From positions 186,001 to 250,000 of the forward strand of contig NZ_JACHBW010000009.1 in the NCBI RefSeq assembly GCF_014200455.1: a DNA stretch of 64,000 nt. Reading direction: 5' to 3'. Positions 53,586 through 61,364 of this stretch are shown here, in pieces. Made by a program: the position numbers and the translations under genes. How positions within the stretch are numbered: the stretch's first letter is position 1; each line of letters begins with the position of its first letter. Below the pieces are notes generated by a model. The model was given only the letters and a program-made list of their open reading frames with translations, was not told the origin of the DNA and ran no database searches. The stretch comes from Paraburkholderia bannensis. GTDB taxonomy: Bacteria; Pseudomonadota; Gammaproteobacteria; Burkholderiales; Burkholderiaceae.

Positions 53586-55010
53586 TTGGCAACATCGATC
53601 AATGTCAGGGAGGAGCTGGCGCGAGCGCGCATCGGCGGCTTCCATCTGCGCTTCGCCGTACTCGTCGCGTTCATCATGTTCTTCGACGGCTACGATCTCT
53701 TCAACGCCGCCTATGTGATTCCACTTGTACGTCATGCGTGGCAACCATCGCCTGCGATGATCGGCATGATGTTGTCGAGCGGTATCGTGGGTTTGTCGAT
53801 CGGGTCGGTGTTGCAGGGCTTGATGGCGGACCGCATCGGCCGGCGCAAGGTCATGCTCGGTGCGCTCTGGACGCTCACCGTCGCGAGTGGCCTGCTTGCG
53901 ACCGTGGTGCATTCCGCGCTTGCCTTCGCGCTTGCGCGGCTCGTGCTGGGCACGGCGCTGGGCATGGTCACGCCGCTCGCGCTTACCTGCATCAACGAAT
54001 GGGCGCCCCGGCGCAACGCCAACACCTTCGCGACGTGGGTGTTCCAGTTCGGTTTCTCGGCGGGCGGCATTTTTGCGGGCATCGCCGGACTGACGCTCAC
54101 GCCGCATCTGGGCTGGCAATCGCTCTACTTCGTGGGTGTGCTCTCGGCGTTGGTCGCGCTAGCGGCGTGGCGGTGGTTGCCCGAATCGGCGCAATTCCTC
54201 GCACTGCACGGCCGCATGGCCGAGGTGCGCGAGTTGCTAACCAAGGCGCGCCCGGAACGTGCCAAGGTGTATCGCCACGCCGCGATCGAATCGATGCGGC
54301 CTGCTTCGCGCACCGGTTCGATCGCCGATCTGCTCTCGCGCGACTATCGTCACAACACGCTCGTACACTGGATCGCGGGCGCGCTGAGCCTGTTCTGCAT
54401 CCACGGTCTGACGGGCTGGCTGCCGGCGCTGGTGGTGGCGGGCGGCGGGGCGGTATCGTCGGCGTTCGGGTATGGCACGCTGGTGATGATCGCCTCGGTG
54501 TTCGGCGGCATTTCGATGGGCTGGCTCGCCGATCGCCTGCACAGCCGCATCCGCGCGATGGTGGTGGGCTATCTGGGCGCGGGCCTGTTCATGGCGGCGT
54601 TGTCCGTGGCGCTGGGCAAGCCGTTCGCGATGGTGCTGGTGGCGGGCGCGGGTTTTTTTGTGTTCGGCGCGCAGGCGGTGATGAATAATTACCAGGCGAT
54701 GTGCTATCGCACCGAGTTGCGCGGCACGGGCATGGGCGTGGCGGTGGGGTTGAACCGGATAGGCGGGATACTCGGGCCTGTTATCGTGGGCGTCGTCGCA
54801 TCGATCAATCCGGACCCGATGTGGACGTTTGCGCTGTTCACGCTGGCCTTGGTGCTGGCTGCGGGCGTAATCGCGCTGGGCCGTACCGAGATCGCCGCGC
54901 TGCCCGCTGGCGCGGACAACACGGACAACACGGACAACACGGACAACACGGACAACGCCGAAGCAACCGCGGTGTGCGCGGCGAGCCACGACCCAGGCGT
55001 TGCCGGATGA
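53586..55010 (+). CDS. MFS transporter, aromatic acid:H+ symporter (AAHS) type
   Basis: The 474-residue membrane protein has the AAHS hallmark in helix 1 (FIMFFDGYDLFNAAYVIP) and the loop motif GLMADRIGRRKVMLG. Twelve hydrophobic segments are visible. TTG 53586 is used as the start because a CGGAGA site precedes it; the only alternative is a GTG 63 bases earlier without a site. The C-terminus carries a 9-base tandem repeat encoding Asp-Asn-Thr units. As the last gene of the cluster it probably imports the aromatic acid degraded by the upstream enzymes. Confidence 0.9.
   Translation: MATSINVREELARARIGGFHLRFAVLVAFIMFFDGYDLFNAAYVIPLVRHAWQPSPAMIGMMLSSGIVGLSIGSVLQGLMADRIGRRKVMLGALWTLTVASGLLATVVHSALAFALARLVLGTALGMVTPLALTCINEWAPRRNANTFATWVFQFGFSAGGIFAGIAGLTLTPHLGWQSLYFVGVLSALVALAAWRWLPESAQFLALHGRMAEVRELLTKARPERAKVYRHAAIESMRPASRTGSIADLLSRDYRHNTLVHWIAGALSLFCIHGLTGWLPALVVAGGGAVSSAFGYGTLVMIASVFGGISMGWLADRLHSRIRAMVVGYLGAGLFMAALSVALGKPFAMVLVAGAGFFVFGAQAVMNNYQAMCYRTELRGTGMGVAVGLNRIGGILGPVIVGVVASINPDPMWTFALFTLALVLAAGVIALGRTEIAALPAGADNTDNTDNTDNTDNAEATAVCAASHDPGVAG
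54914..54955 (+). repeat. 9-base in-frame tandem repeat
   Basis: The unit GGACAACAC repeats about 4.7 times in a row inside the 3' end of the transporter gene. It encodes Asp-Asn-Thr repeats in the cytoplasmic tail. The unit is a multiple of three, so copy-number change would alter length without a frameshift. Confidence 0.85.
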
Positions 55011-55069
55011 GCGTCGCGATGCGTTAGCCGGCTACGATAGCTGGCGCGCATGAGCCTTTGAACAACGAC

Positions 55070-55094
55070 AGGCCGCCCGACGAGGCGGCCTTTT
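55070..55094 (+). terminator. Intrinsic terminator after the AAHS transporter
   Basis: AGGCCGCC and GGCGGCCT form an 8-base stem (55070-55077 with 55084-55091) around CGACGA, followed by T residues. It ends the catabolic operon and lies just before the LysR start. Confidence 0.85.
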
Positions 55095-55111
55095 GCATGG
55101 AGACGCACGCG

Positions 55112-56038
55112 ATGCGCTTCAACAGACTGGACCTGAATCTGCTCGTCACGCTCGACGCCTTGCTCGACGAGCGCCGTATCACGCGAGCGGCGGAGCGTTT
55201 GAACCTGAGTCAGTCGGCGATCAGCGGCATGCTTGCGAAGCTGCGCGAATACTTCGACGACGAACTGCTCGTGCCTGTGGGGCGCAATCTCGAACTCACG
55301 CCGCTCGCGCGGGAACTGGTGCAGCCGGTGCGCGACCTGCTGCTGCAGGTGCAGACCATCGTCGCCATCGATCCGGCCTTCGACCCCGCGCACGCGCGCC
55401 GTCACTTCAAGATCGCCACCTCGGATTACGTCATCAACGTGCTGATGCGCCGCGTGCTGCCCGAGATCGAACAGAGCGCGCCCAACATCACGCTGGAATT
55501 CATGCCGCAAGTGGAGGACTCGGCCGAAAAGCTTCGACGCGGCGAATACGATCTGCTGATCATTCCGGAGCCGTTCATCGCGCCCGATCATCCGAACCTG
55601 CCGCTCTTCGACGACAGCTATACCTGCGTGGTGTGGAGCGGCAACGAGCGGGTGGGCGAGAGCCTGAGCGTGGCGGAATTCGAGCGTCTCGATCATGTGG
55701 AAGCGCTGTTGGGCTGGCCGCGCGCTCCGACTTACGACAGCCGCTTCATGCAGGAGCAGGGCATCCAGCGGCGCGTACGCGTGACCACATCGGATTTCAG
55801 TTCCATCGCGCCCGCGCTGATCGGCAGCCAGATGGTGGCGACGATGCACCGGCGTTTCGCGAGCGAACTGGCAAAGAGGTTGCCGCTGCGCCTGGTCGAA
55901 CCGCCGATTGCGATTCCCACCGTGCGCGAATTTCTGCAATGGCACGAGTATCGCGAGAAAGACCCGTGCCATCGCTGGTTGCGCGAGCGCCTGGTTGAAG
56001 CGGCGACGGCGCTCGAAGCGGTCGATGAAGGCGATTAG
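55112..56038 (+). CDS. LysR-family transcriptional regulator, NodD-like
   Basis: The 308-residue protein has an N-terminal helix-turn-helix (FNRLDLNLLVTLDALLDERR, then AAERLNLSQSAISGMLAKL) of the NodD/LinR-like LysR subgroup. The effector domain has the usual length. The ATG at 55112 is chosen because GGAGA lies seven bases upstream; ATG 55097 is possible. It converges on and overlaps by four bases the outer-membrane channel gene of the next module. It probably controls that minus-strand operon, though its promoter is about 4.4 kb away, or the aromatic cluster before it. Confidence 0.88.
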   Translation: MRFNRLDLNLLVTLDALLDERRITRAAERLNLSQSAISGMLAKLREYFDDELLVPVGRNLELTPLARELVQPVRDLLLQVQTIVAIDPAFDPAHARRHFKIATSDYVINVLMRRVLPEIEQSAPNITLEFMPQVEDSAEKLRRGEYDLLIIPEPFIAPDHPNLPLFDDSYTCVVWSGNERVGESLSVAEFERLDHVEALLGWPRAPTYDSRFMQEQGIQRRVRVTTSDFSSIAPALIGSQMVATMHRRFASELAKRLPLRLVEPPIAIPTVREFLQWHEYREKDPCHRWLRERLVEAATALEAVDEGD

Positions 56039-56946
56039 AACTTCACGAAGGCGTTGAGCCAGAGCAGGTCGCCCTTGGAAGTGTTGCGCGCATAGACCTG
56101 ATGCTGCCACGCGAGATAGCCGCCGTATTTCTGCGTGCCCCAGCCGATCTGCGGGCCGACTGCGATGTCGCGAACGCGGTAGCCGTTGCTATCGACCAAG
56201 TTGCCGTTGAGCGTATCGTTGGTCAGCTGGTTGTGCCAGTAGCCGCCCGCGCCCGCAAAGAAGCCGTAGGGCATGTGATAGTTGAGCGCGTAGTCGAGAT
56301 CGGTTTCGATGCCTGATTTATAGCCGTCCGAGTGATTCTTCGCGTTGAAGATCATCTTGAACATGCCGCTCAATTCCCAACCGCGCGCGAAGAACCAGCT
56401 TGCCGCGTAGTCGGCCTGCAGCGCGTAGTAATTGCGGCCGACGTTGACCGCGCGCGTGGCTTCATACGAACCGGTGGGCAGCACGGCGAGCAGCGAGACC
56501 ATCTGGTGGAACGTCGCGCTATGCCAGCCGATCGACGGCCCAAGCGAGGTATCGCCGATGCCGCTGTTATGACCGTTCGCATAAAGCGAGCCAAGGTTCG
56601 AATCGACATAGGCGGAGGCGATTTCGAACGCCGTGTCGCCGCCCGCGATCTTGAAGTTTTCGAATACGTGCAGATAACGCAGCGAATGTGCCTGCACGCG
56701 CAGATTGCCGTCGGGCAGCGAGTTCTTGCCGTCGTTGTTGGGGAAGCTGCTGGCGTAGATCCAGGTGTTGTAGTTGAGCAGATAGTCGCCCGGGTCTTGA
56801 AGCACGCCGGAGGCAATGGTCTGCACGCCGATCGGCACGACGGTGCCCCCGCCTTCGGTGGCATCCGCCACACCTGCAAGCGCTGCCGATAACGTAATGA
56901 TTCGGATTGCGAAAGAAGCGACGGCCTTCAAGGTCTGTGTCTCCAT
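56035..56946 (-). CDS. SphA-family outer-membrane channel (phenol-degradation MetA type)
   Basis: The 303-residue product has a signal peptide ending near ADATEGG and no cysteine lipobox. Repeated amphipathic segments such as GDYLLNYNTWIYASS, LRYLHVFENFKIAGG and FFAGAGGYWHNQLTND, with a last residue Phe, indicate a beta-barrel. Related proteins sit in operons for degradation of aromatic or hydrophobic compounds and aid their entry through the outer membrane. It is the last gene of a four-gene minus-strand operon (transporter, amidohydrolase, alpha/beta hydrolase, channel). Confidence 0.82.
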   Translation of the reverse strand: METQTLKAVASFAIRIITLSAALAGVADATEGGGTVVPIGVQTIASGVLQDPGDYLLNYNTWIYASSFPNNDGKNSLPDGNLRVQAHSLRYLHVFENFKIAGGDTAFEIASAYVDSNLGSLYANGHNSGIGDTSLGPSIGWHSATFHQMVSLLAVLPTGSYEATRAVNVGRNYYALQADYAASWFFARGWELSGMFKMIFNAKNHSDGYKSGIETDLDYALNYHMPYGFFAGAGGYWHNQLTNDTLNGNLVDSNGYRVRDIAVGPQIGWGTQKYGGYLAWQHQVYARNTSKGDLLWLNAFVKF

Positions 56947-56986
56947 GTCGTGTTTTTTTGTTTTGCGTGTGGTGTCGGTGGGTACG

Positions 56987-57901
56987 TCAGTGGCGCCGCA
57001 TGAAATCCAGCAGCGTCAGCGCAAGTATGTCGTCGACGGTGTTGATCGCTTCGAGCTGGGAAAGATGGTTGTGTCCGGGTATCACGGCCACGTCGGGATC
57101 GAAGCCGTGCTGGGTGACGAGACGCGCGAACAGTTCGCCCGCCTGGATCTGCATTTGCGGCGGATCGAGTTCGGCCCAGGTGACGAGCAGCGGAAACGGC
57201 GTGCTGTCGATCAGTTCCACCGTGGACATGGCCGGGTAGCTCGCAAAATCGCTGCCGAAATACGCTTCGTTTCGCGGGTCGGGGCTGGGCACGCCGAACT
57301 GGCGTCGTGCGAGCTTTTCCAGATGCACGTTATAGACGCCGGAAACCAGCAGCGCGGCGCGCGGTCCGGGTACGCTGGCGGGACGCAGACGCTGGATCAG
57401 CGTAGCCGCGGCCACGTGGGCCGCGCCCGCCGATTCGCCGGCCAGGTAGATGCGCTGCGGGTCGGCGCCCAGCGCTTCGGCGTTTGCGTGAGCCCAGGCC
57501 CAGGCGGCCGCCGCGTCCTGCGCGCCCGAAGGCCAGTGGTTTTGCGGCCCCAGCCGGTAGCTGGGCAGCACGGTCACGAAGCCTGCGCGCGCGAAACGCC
57601 AGCCTACGTTGGCGCGCTCGCGCCGGTCGCCGCGCACGAAGCCGCCGCCGTGCACGAACAGCAGCAATGGTCGGCCGTTCGTCTGCGCGGAATCGGCTTG
57701 CGCGGTCGGCAGGTAGACGTCGAGCTTTTGCCGTTCGTCGTCGCCATAGGCGATATCGGCGCGGACCTGAGCGCCCTCGCGCGATTGCGCGTCGCGAAAG
57801 GGCGCGTACCAGCCTTTCACCAGCGGCGGGTTGATCACCGCGCCGGTCGAGCGGATCAGATCGGCGAGTTGCTGGGCGCTGGGCAGTTCGTGATGGCTCA
57901 T
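56987..57901 (-). CDS. Alpha/beta hydrolase, HSL/BD-FAE esterase type
   Basis: The 304-residue protein has the oxyanion motif HGGGF (LLFVHGGGFVRGD), the nucleophile elbow GESAG (IYLAGESAGAAHVA), an ELDPP acid and a GHNHLSQ histidine. This is the hormone-sensitive-lipase-like or feruloyl-esterase-like carboxylesterase group. No signal peptide is seen. It is between the amidohydrolase and channel genes with short gaps (33 and 40 bases), so it probably hydrolyses an ester or lactone of the compound imported by this module. Confidence 0.87.
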   Translation of the reverse strand: MSHHELPSAQQLADLIRSTGAVINPPLVKGWYAPFRDAQSREGAQVRADIAYGDDERQKLDVYLPTAQADSAQTNGRPLLLFVHGGGFVRGDRRERANVGWRFARAGFVTVLPSYRLGPQNHWPSGAQDAAAAWAWAHANAEALGADPQRIYLAGESAGAAHVAAATLIQRLRPASVPGPRAALLVSGVYNVHLEKLARRQFGVPSPDPRNEAYFGSDFASYPAMSTVELIDSTPFPLLVTWAELDPPQMQIQAGELFARLVTQHGFDPDVAVIPGHNHLSQLEAINTVDDILALTLLDFMRRH

Positions 57902-57934
57902 CGTCGGTCTCTGTTCAACTTGTTTGAACGTGCT

Positions 57935-59191
57935 TCAACGCGTGACGCGCAGCGCGTGCGGCGTCTTGTGGAAACGGCCGTCCTTCATGATGGCGGTGAG
58001 GCGCTGCTTGTCCTGGAGGATCGCCACATCGACGGTGGGATCGCCATCGACCAGCAGCAGATCGGCGAGATAGCCCGGTGCGATGCGGCCGAGTTCGCCG
58101 GCGAGGCCCATCAGTTCGCCGCCGAGCGCCGTCGCCGCGTGGAGTGCCTGTGCGGGCGTATAGCCGAACAGCTCGACGAACAGTTGCAGGTCGCGCGCGT
58201 TGCGCCCGTTGGGATTGAACGGAAAACCGTAGTCGCCGCCCGGCAGCACGCGCACGCCGCGGCGGCGCAGTTCGGGCACGAGACGCTGCTGAAGTTCGCG
58301 CACTTCGGCGGCGCTCTGCTTCATATGCGTCATGTCGAAATGCGGCGGCGGGTTCGCATCTAGCGTCGCCTGGATGATGCCGATGGCGGGCGCGACGAAG
58401 ATGCGCTCACGTGCGGCTTCCAGCATGTCGAGCGCTTCTTCGTCGGCATAGGTGCAGTGATAGAGCACGCGAAAGCCGTTGCGCAGCGCTATTTTTACGG
58501 CCTCGCCCGCCTGCGCGTGAGCGGCGAGCCAGACGTTGGATTCGACCGCCTGTTCGCCTGCCGCGCGCGCTTCTTCCTCGGAGTAGAGCAACTGGTGTGA
58601 AGCGCCGGGTTGCAGCGCGTCTTCGCCGGAAAGCAGGAACTTGACCGAGCGCGCGCCCATGTCCGCGCACGAACGCACGAAGGCGCGGATGGCATCGGGG
58701 CCGACGCCGTGCGGGTCCACTTCGCCGGGGTTGAGCGCCTGCTCGTCGGCGGCGACGGGTGGCGTGCGCTCGATGGACGACGCCACGAGGCGCGGGCCCG
58801 GCATGCCGCCGGTTTCGATCTGCTCGCGCAGCGCGACTTCGACGCGCTTGCTCAGCGAGCCCGCCGAATAGGCGCTGGTGAAACCGTGATCGAGCAGGAT
58901 GCGCGCGTTGCGCGCGGTCGTGAGCACGAGTTCCTCGGGCGGCAGCGCCATGCCGGGCACGAACTTCTCGACCGAACTGGGCCAGGACAGATGCGCGTGC
59001 GCCTCCACGAGGCCGGGCATCAGCGTCGCGCCACGGCCCTCGAAGATGTCATCGTCGGGCTGGGCGAGCGAGGGCGCGCCGGGCGCCGCGAGGGCGTCGA
59101 TGCGGTTGCCTTCGATGCGCACCTGCGAGGGGAAGGGCGCGGATCCGCTGCCGTCGAATACGCGAACGTTGTTGAATACGATGCCTGCCAT
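57935..59191 (-). CDS. Amidohydrolase-superfamily enzyme (Xaa-Pro dipeptidase/ochratoxinase-like)
   Basis: The 418-residue protein has the amidohydrolase-1 metal ligands: HAHLSW near the N-terminus, the Lys in ARSVKFLLSGED (a candidate carboxylated lysine), LAAHAQAGEA, VLYHCTYADEE and the Asp in LPGGDYGFPF. The pattern resembles the group that cleaves peptide, carbamate or toxin amide bonds (prolidase-like, ochratoxinase-like). No signal peptide is seen. It sits second in an operon of transporter, this enzyme, an esterase and an outer-membrane channel, so it probably attacks an amide of the same imported compound. Confidence 0.85.
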   Translation of the reverse strand: MAGIVFNNVRVFDGSGSAPFPSQVRIEGNRIDALAAPGAPSLAQPDDDIFEGRGATLMPGLVEAHAHLSWPSSVEKFVPGMALPPEELVLTTARNARILLDHGFTSAYSAGSLSKRVEVALREQIETGGMPGPRLVASSIERTPPVAADEQALNPGEVDPHGVGPDAIRAFVRSCADMGARSVKFLLSGEDALQPGASHQLLYSEEEARAAGEQAVESNVWLAAHAQAGEAVKIALRNGFRVLYHCTYADEEALDMLEAARERIFVAPAIGIIQATLDANPPPHFDMTHMKQSAAEVRELQQRLVPELRRRGVRVLPGGDYGFPFNPNGRNARDLQLFVELFGYTPAQALHAATALGGELMGLAGELGRIAPGYLADLLLVDGDPTVDVAILQDKQRLTAIMKDGRFHKTPHALRVTR

Positions 59192-59243
59192 GTTGGAGCC
59201 TTAAAAATAGGTGCGAAATTGCTTGCTTACGCGAGCGGAACAA

Positions 59244-60419
59244 TCAATGTGCCGAAGGAAGATCGAGTTGCGGCTGCACGAGGGCGAGCGCACGCAGACG
59301 GCCAAAACACAGGAAACTGACGAGTGCGATGCACACAGACGCGATGCCGAGCGCGCCAAAGCCGAAGCGCACGATCAGCATGCCGCCAAGCAGCGGTCCC
59401 ATCGCCGAGCCTGCCATCAGCATCGCCGGGGTATAGGCGACCGCGCGGCCGGTGGCGTCCAGCTTCGCGAGCAGGCCGAACAGGAAGGTGTGCGTGAAAA
59501 TCATCGCGAAGACCCACAGGCTGGCGGCGAGCGCGTAGGGCGCGAAGCTCGTGCTGTTGCCGATCACGAGCGCGAGCGCGGCCTGCGCGAGCGGGCCGGC
59601 CAGCGCCACGTTGCGCGCGTCGAAGCGGCGCTGGAGCAGCGCGGCGAGCACCGGCGGCAGCAGATTGACGAGGCCGACTGCGATCAGCACGGCGTTCACC
59701 TGTGCCGCGCCGAAACCTCGCGCCAGGCCGATGCGCTGCGCGAAGCTGAACACCATCGCCTGGTTGATCGCCATGAAGACGATGCCGGCGATTGCGCTCC
59801 AGCAGCCGCGTTCGAGCCGTGCGCCGCGCGCTTTAGTGAAGCGCCGGGCCGCGTCTTTTGCATCGATGCCCTGTAGCCCGGCGGGCCATGCCGCGGCAAG
59901 CGCCAGGCTCGCGACCAGCGACAGGCCAACGAACACCACGAACAGCAGCGCGCCGCCATGCGTGCTCACGAGCGGCGGCACAGCGGCGAAGTAAGCGACG
60001 CCGAAGACGGCCAGCGCCAGATGGCCCATCGCGAAGAGGCGATGCGGATTCGCGGTCTTGCCAATCGCGCCATGCACGACGGACAGGCCGCAGCCGATGC
60101 CCGCGCCCGCCACCGCATGCGCGGCGAACATCGCGCCGAACGTCGTGACTTGCGTGGCAAGGCCGAAGCCGCATGCGGCGACCAGGAAGCCGAGCGCCGC
60201 AGCCAGCCGCCCCGGCAGGCGCGCGAACAGCGGCGCGACGCACACGGAGCACAGCACGGCGAACGCGAGATAAGTGGTGGCGAGCGCGCCCGCGCGCTGG
60301 GCGTCGAAATGGAAGCCGTCGATCAGCGTGTTGACCCAGACGGGCAGCGCCACCAGATCGATCATTCCCGCGACGTGGGCGAGCACCAGTGCGCCATTCG
60401 ATCCTTGGCGTGGGGGCAT
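59244..60419 (-). CDS. MFS transporter of unknown substrate
   Basis: The 391-residue membrane protein has about twelve hydrophobic segments and a VAPLFARLPGRLAAALGFL loop that is a diverged form of the usual MFS motif. The ATG at 60419 is supported by GGAGA six bases upstream. An in-frame ATG at 60431 is less likely. It leads the four-gene minus-strand operon with an amidohydrolase, an esterase and a channel, so it probably imports their substrate. A 19-base block covering its start and ribosome site is repeated in inverted orientation at 60627-60645. Confidence 0.85.
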   Translation of the reverse strand: MPPRQGSNGALVLAHVAGMIDLVALPVWVNTLIDGFHFDAQRAGALATTYLAFAVLCSVCVAPLFARLPGRLAAALGFLVAACGFGLATQVTTFGAMFAAHAVAGAGIGCGLSVVHGAIGKTANPHRLFAMGHLALAVFGVAYFAAVPPLVSTHGGALLFVVFVGLSLVASLALAAAWPAGLQGIDAKDAARRFTKARGARLERGCWSAIAGIVFMAINQAMVFSFAQRIGLARGFGAAQVNAVLIAVGLVNLLPPVLAALLQRRFDARNVALAGPLAQAALALVIGNSTSFAPYALAASLWVFAMIFTHTFLFGLLAKLDATGRAVAYTPAMLMAGSAMGPLLGGMLIVRFGFGALGIASVCIALVSFLCFGRLRALALVQPQLDLPSAH

Positions 60420-60645
60420 GTCTGTCTCCATTCGTTTTGAATTCGCGCAAAGTGGGGCGCGTTGCGAAAGTGTAGAGAGACAACGCCGCACCAGCCCGCG
60501 CGTTTCGCGATGCCACATATCGCGATTTGCAAGGGATGGCTGGCCGGGGGGCGGGCAAGCTCCCTATCGCGATTCGCGCCGCGAGACACGGGGCCTTCGA
60601 TCGAAGATAAAAATCGAACACGAAACAATGGAGACAGACATGCCC
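60414..60645. repeat. 19-base inverted repeat flanking a 194-base spacer
   Basis: GGGCATGTCTGTCTCCATT (60414-60432) and its exact reverse complement (60627-60645) face each other. The left copy is the start codon and ribosome-binding site of the MFS gene, read leftward. The right copy provides the same start signal reading rightward. The pair may come from an inverted duplication of the gene start. Confidence 0.75.
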
Positions 60646-60967
60646 AGGCATGCTGGAGGCAGGCGCGCGATCGTGGCAATCGCGGCCTGGGTGCGCATTC
60701 GCGCGATCGATCGCTTGAACCATGGCGTGGCGTTTGGCGTTGCCCTGGCGCTCGCCGCTCGCCACGGCACGCTCAACGTGAACGGCGCGCCTGGCGCTGC
60801 ATCGTCAAGCCGGATCTCGATCCTGCCGTCGTGGCACCGGATGGGACTGCTTATCAATATCTCAACGCAATCGGACCGGGGGGTTATTCGATTGTCGTTG
60901 GGGCGGTGATGCGCGGCCGTGACGCTCAGGCGTCACTGGCCTGTGCTGCAACGCCGTCGCGCGGCAA
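60420..60967. other. 548-base region with only a doubtful gene
   Basis: Between the MFS gene and the DUF4148 gene no firm gene is seen. It holds the inverted repeat and a weak plus-strand open frame from 60640. The region must also carry the promoter of the minus-strand four-gene operon. Codon composition in the doubtful frame is mixed and shifts frame near 60790, so it could be a decayed gene. Confidence 0.45.
60640..60909 (+). pseudogene. Possible small gene or decayed remnant
   Basis: An ATG with a GGAGA ribosome site (inside the 19-base repeat) opens a frame of 89 residues. It has a hydrophobic segment (IAAWVRIRAIDRLNHG to VALALAARHG) resembling a poor signal peptide. Past about 60790 another frame looks more protein-like (PDLDPAVVAPDGTAYQYL), which suggests a frameshift. 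No family is recognised. It may be noncoding chance sequence. Confidence 0.25.
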
Positions 60968-61234
60968 TCACGAATGCGCGTACACAACCGAATCCAGATA
61001 CGCCAGTTGGCCGTCGTTTTCCGCCTGGATCAGTTCCTGATAGACCTGGGCACGCGTCTTCTGTGCAACGGGTTGGCCATACGGCGGCACCCACGCGCCG
61101 CCGGCAGTCTTGACCTGGTTGGCGGTTTGCGCCGCCACGCCAGCCTGATTGGCCGCTTGCGGCGCCGATTGAGCGTGTGCGAGAGCCGAAACGAGCAGGG
61201 TGGCGGCGATAGCAGCTTGAATAGCGATCTTCAT
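60968..61234 (-). CDS. DUF4148 family exported peptide
   Basis: The 88-residue protein starts at the ATG at 61234 with AAGGAA upstream. It has a signal peptide (MKIAIQAAIAATLLVSALAH, cleaved near AQSAP) and a Gln/Ala-rich region. It ends with the TRAQVYQELIQAENDGQLA segment that marks DUF4148 proteins. These small periplasmic or envelope proteins are numerous in Burkholderiales and have no known function. The gene stands alone between the MFS operon and the MocR-type regulator. Confidence 0.82.
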   Translation of the reverse strand: MKIAIQAAIAATLLVSALAHAQSAPQAANQAGVAAQTANQVKTAGGAWVPPYGQPVAQKTRAQVYQELIQAENDGQLAYLDSVVYAHS

Positions 61235-61364
61235 GGTGGCGTTCCTTGATAAAAATTCAGAGGAGGGCACAGCGCCCACGGAACGCACGATAGCGGAGCC
61301 TTGCGAACACAACCCCAGCATCAAGATGAAGAGAAATTCATTTTGCCCGCGCCCGTGACGCCGT

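Noticed and set aside
52166..53677. 503-codon antisense frame opposite the FAD monooxygenase
   Set aside because: Shadow frame; no motifs, and the plus-strand gene has all flavoprotein motifs.
54914..54955. Tandem repeat considered as a CRISPR-like array
   Set aside because: The units are 9 bases, contiguous and coding; there are no spacers and no cas genes.
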